NCBI GenBank assembly: GCA_947455285.1
Contig: CANGOK010000187.1
Location: 1 to 6,653 of the forward strand
Reading direction: 5' to 3'
DNA length: 6,653 nucleotides
Origin: Beijerinckiaceae bacterium
GTDB lineage: Bacteria; Pseudomonadota; Alphaproteobacteria; Rhizobiales; Beijerinckiaceae
Below the pieces are notes generated by a model. It worked only from the letters and a program-made list of their open reading frames with translations. It had not been told where the DNA came from and ran no database searches. The translations under genes were made by a program, and so were the position numbers. Of this stretch, positions 5,864 through 6,653 are shown one piece after another (position 1 is the first letter of the stretch; the number at the start of each line of letters is the position of its first letter).

Positions 5864-6653
5864 TTAGCCCTTCAGCACGATCAGCCCGTCGAGCGCCAGC
5901 GCGCCGTCATGCGTCGCCACCAGCGGATTGACGTCCACGCTTTCGAGCCGCTCGCCAAGATCCTGCGCGAGATGCGACAGGCCCACCAGCGCGTTGACGA
6001 CGGCCGTGCGGTCAAGCTTCGCGCCGCCACGATAGCCGTCGAGCAAGCGTCCGGCCATGGTGCGATCGACCATATCCTGCGCTTGCGCCTGCGAGAGCGG
6101 CACGGGGCCGAAGGCGACGTCTTTGACCAGTTCAAGCAGCACGCCTCCCGCGCCGAACATGGTCACGAGGCCGACCTCCGGGTCGCGATGCACGCCCAGC
6201 ACAAGCTCCGTTCCGCCGCTCACCTGCTGCACGACGAGCACGCCGCCAAAATGAGAGCCGGGCTTGGCTGTCGCGAGCGAAGACGCGATGCGCGCGAAGC
6301 CCTCCCGCGCCTCCTGCGCATTGCGCAGCCCAATCAGCACGCCGCCCACATCGGACTTATGCTGCACATCGTCCGACACCAGCTTCAGCACGACGGGATA
6401 GCCGATGGCGTCGGCGGCCATCGCGGCGGCCTCCGCATTAGTTGCGAAGGCTTCGCTGGGAGCTGCGACGCCGTAGGAGCCGAGCAATTGCTTTGATGCG
6501 GCTTCGCCCATGACCTTGCGTCCATCCGCGGCGGGAGAAGCCTGCGCCAGAAGCGCTGCGGCGGCTTCGCTCAGCTTTTGCGCAGCGCGCGGCGCGGGCG
6601 CAGCCTTCGCCATGGCGCCATATCGGCCGACATGCGCCGCGGCCTTCAGCGCC
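5864..6653 (-). CDS. Acyl-CoA synthetase (ADP/NDP-forming), C-terminal ATP-grasp part, partial
   Basis: The 3' part of a gene that enters from the right edge on the - strand; about 263 codons are visible. It matches the ATP-grasp domain of ADP-forming acetate/acyl-CoA ligases, which interconvert acyl-CoA, ADP and phosphate with acid, CoA and ATP. Recognisable segments, in order, are KQLLGSYGVAAPSE, GYPVVLKLVSDDVQHKSDVGGV (in pieces; HKSDVGGV near 6338-6361), GGTELVLGV, RDPEVG, MFGAGGVLLELVKDV and VDVNPLV. An ATG at 6613 is probably internal: the frame stays open to the edge, and the upstream residues ALKAAAHVGRYGA resemble the end of the preceding CoA-ligase domain. Full-length relatives are about 700 residues, with CoA-binding and ligase domains first, so roughly the last third is here. 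The alternative is a stand-alone beta subunit starting at 6613, which I find less likely. Acyl substrate unknown. Confidence 0.87.
   Translation of the reverse strand, partial: ALKAAAHVGRYGAMAKAAPAPRAAQKLSEAAAALLAQASPAADGRKVMGEAASKQLLGSYGVAAPSEAFATNAEAAAMAADAIGYPVVLKLVSDDVQHKSDVGGVLIGLRNAQEAREGFARIASSLATAKPGSHFGGVLVVQQVSGGTELVLGVHRDPEVGLVTMFGAGGVLLELVKDVAFGPVPLSQAQAQDMVDRTMAGRLLDGYRGGAKLDRTAVVNALVGLSHLAQDLGERLESVDVNPLVATHDGALALDGLIVLKG

Noticed and set aside
5774..6496. 240-codon open frame on the + strand opposite the acyl-CoA synthetase
   Set aside because: It overlaps the end of the cytochrome gene and runs antisense to a well-supported ATP-grasp domain. The translation is R/H/Q/A-rich with no motif, and no Shine-Dalgarno supports it.

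Overview
The window looks like ordinary chromosomal DNA from a GC-rich alphaproteobacterium, most likely of the Rhizobiales/Hyphomicrobiales type. That placement is inferred from base composition, codon use and the look of the proteins, not from any search. Coding is dense: five complete genes on the + strand, one partial gene on the - strand, and no gene-free stretch above 300 bases. I see no rRNA, tRNA, CRISPR array, insertion sequence or phage gene.

Layout. Positions 1-78 are a leader with a possible promoter, a GC-only hairpin and a strong Shine-Dalgarno. Positions 79-1797 encode a thiamine pyrophosphate (TPP) enzyme of the acetolactate synthase/benzoylformate decarboxylase superfamily. 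Thirteen bases later, at 1811-3280, comes a DHA2-type major facilitator exporter, and the two look like one transcription unit. After an 81-base gap that may hold a stress promoter, 3362-3925 encodes a glutathione peroxidase with a Tat-like export signal. Positions 3981-5468 encode a fusion of an aminoglycoside-phosphotransferase-like kinase with a P-loop kinase. Positions 5536-5862 encode a small exported monohaem cytochrome c. On the - strand, from 5864 out through the right edge, lies the ATP-grasp C-terminal part of an acyl-CoA synthetase (ADP/NDP-forming).

How the genes relate. Only the TPP enzyme and the exporter are close enough to argue for a shared job, perhaps making or processing a 2-oxo acid product and exporting it, but the substrate cannot be read from the sequence. 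The peroxidase and the cytochrome c both appear to be envelope proteins concerned with redox chemistry. The kinase fusion lies between them with no evident link. The acyl-CoA synthetase converges on the cytochrome gene with one base between the two stop codons.

I do not see a convincing undescribed multi-gene system. The points most worth a second look are the exported peroxidase that lacks the usual resolving cysteine, its EcfG-like upstream motif, the two-kinase fusion with no Shine-Dalgarno, the unassigned TPP enzyme/exporter pair, and the acyl-CoA synthetase whose reading frame stays open to the window edge past an internal ATG.
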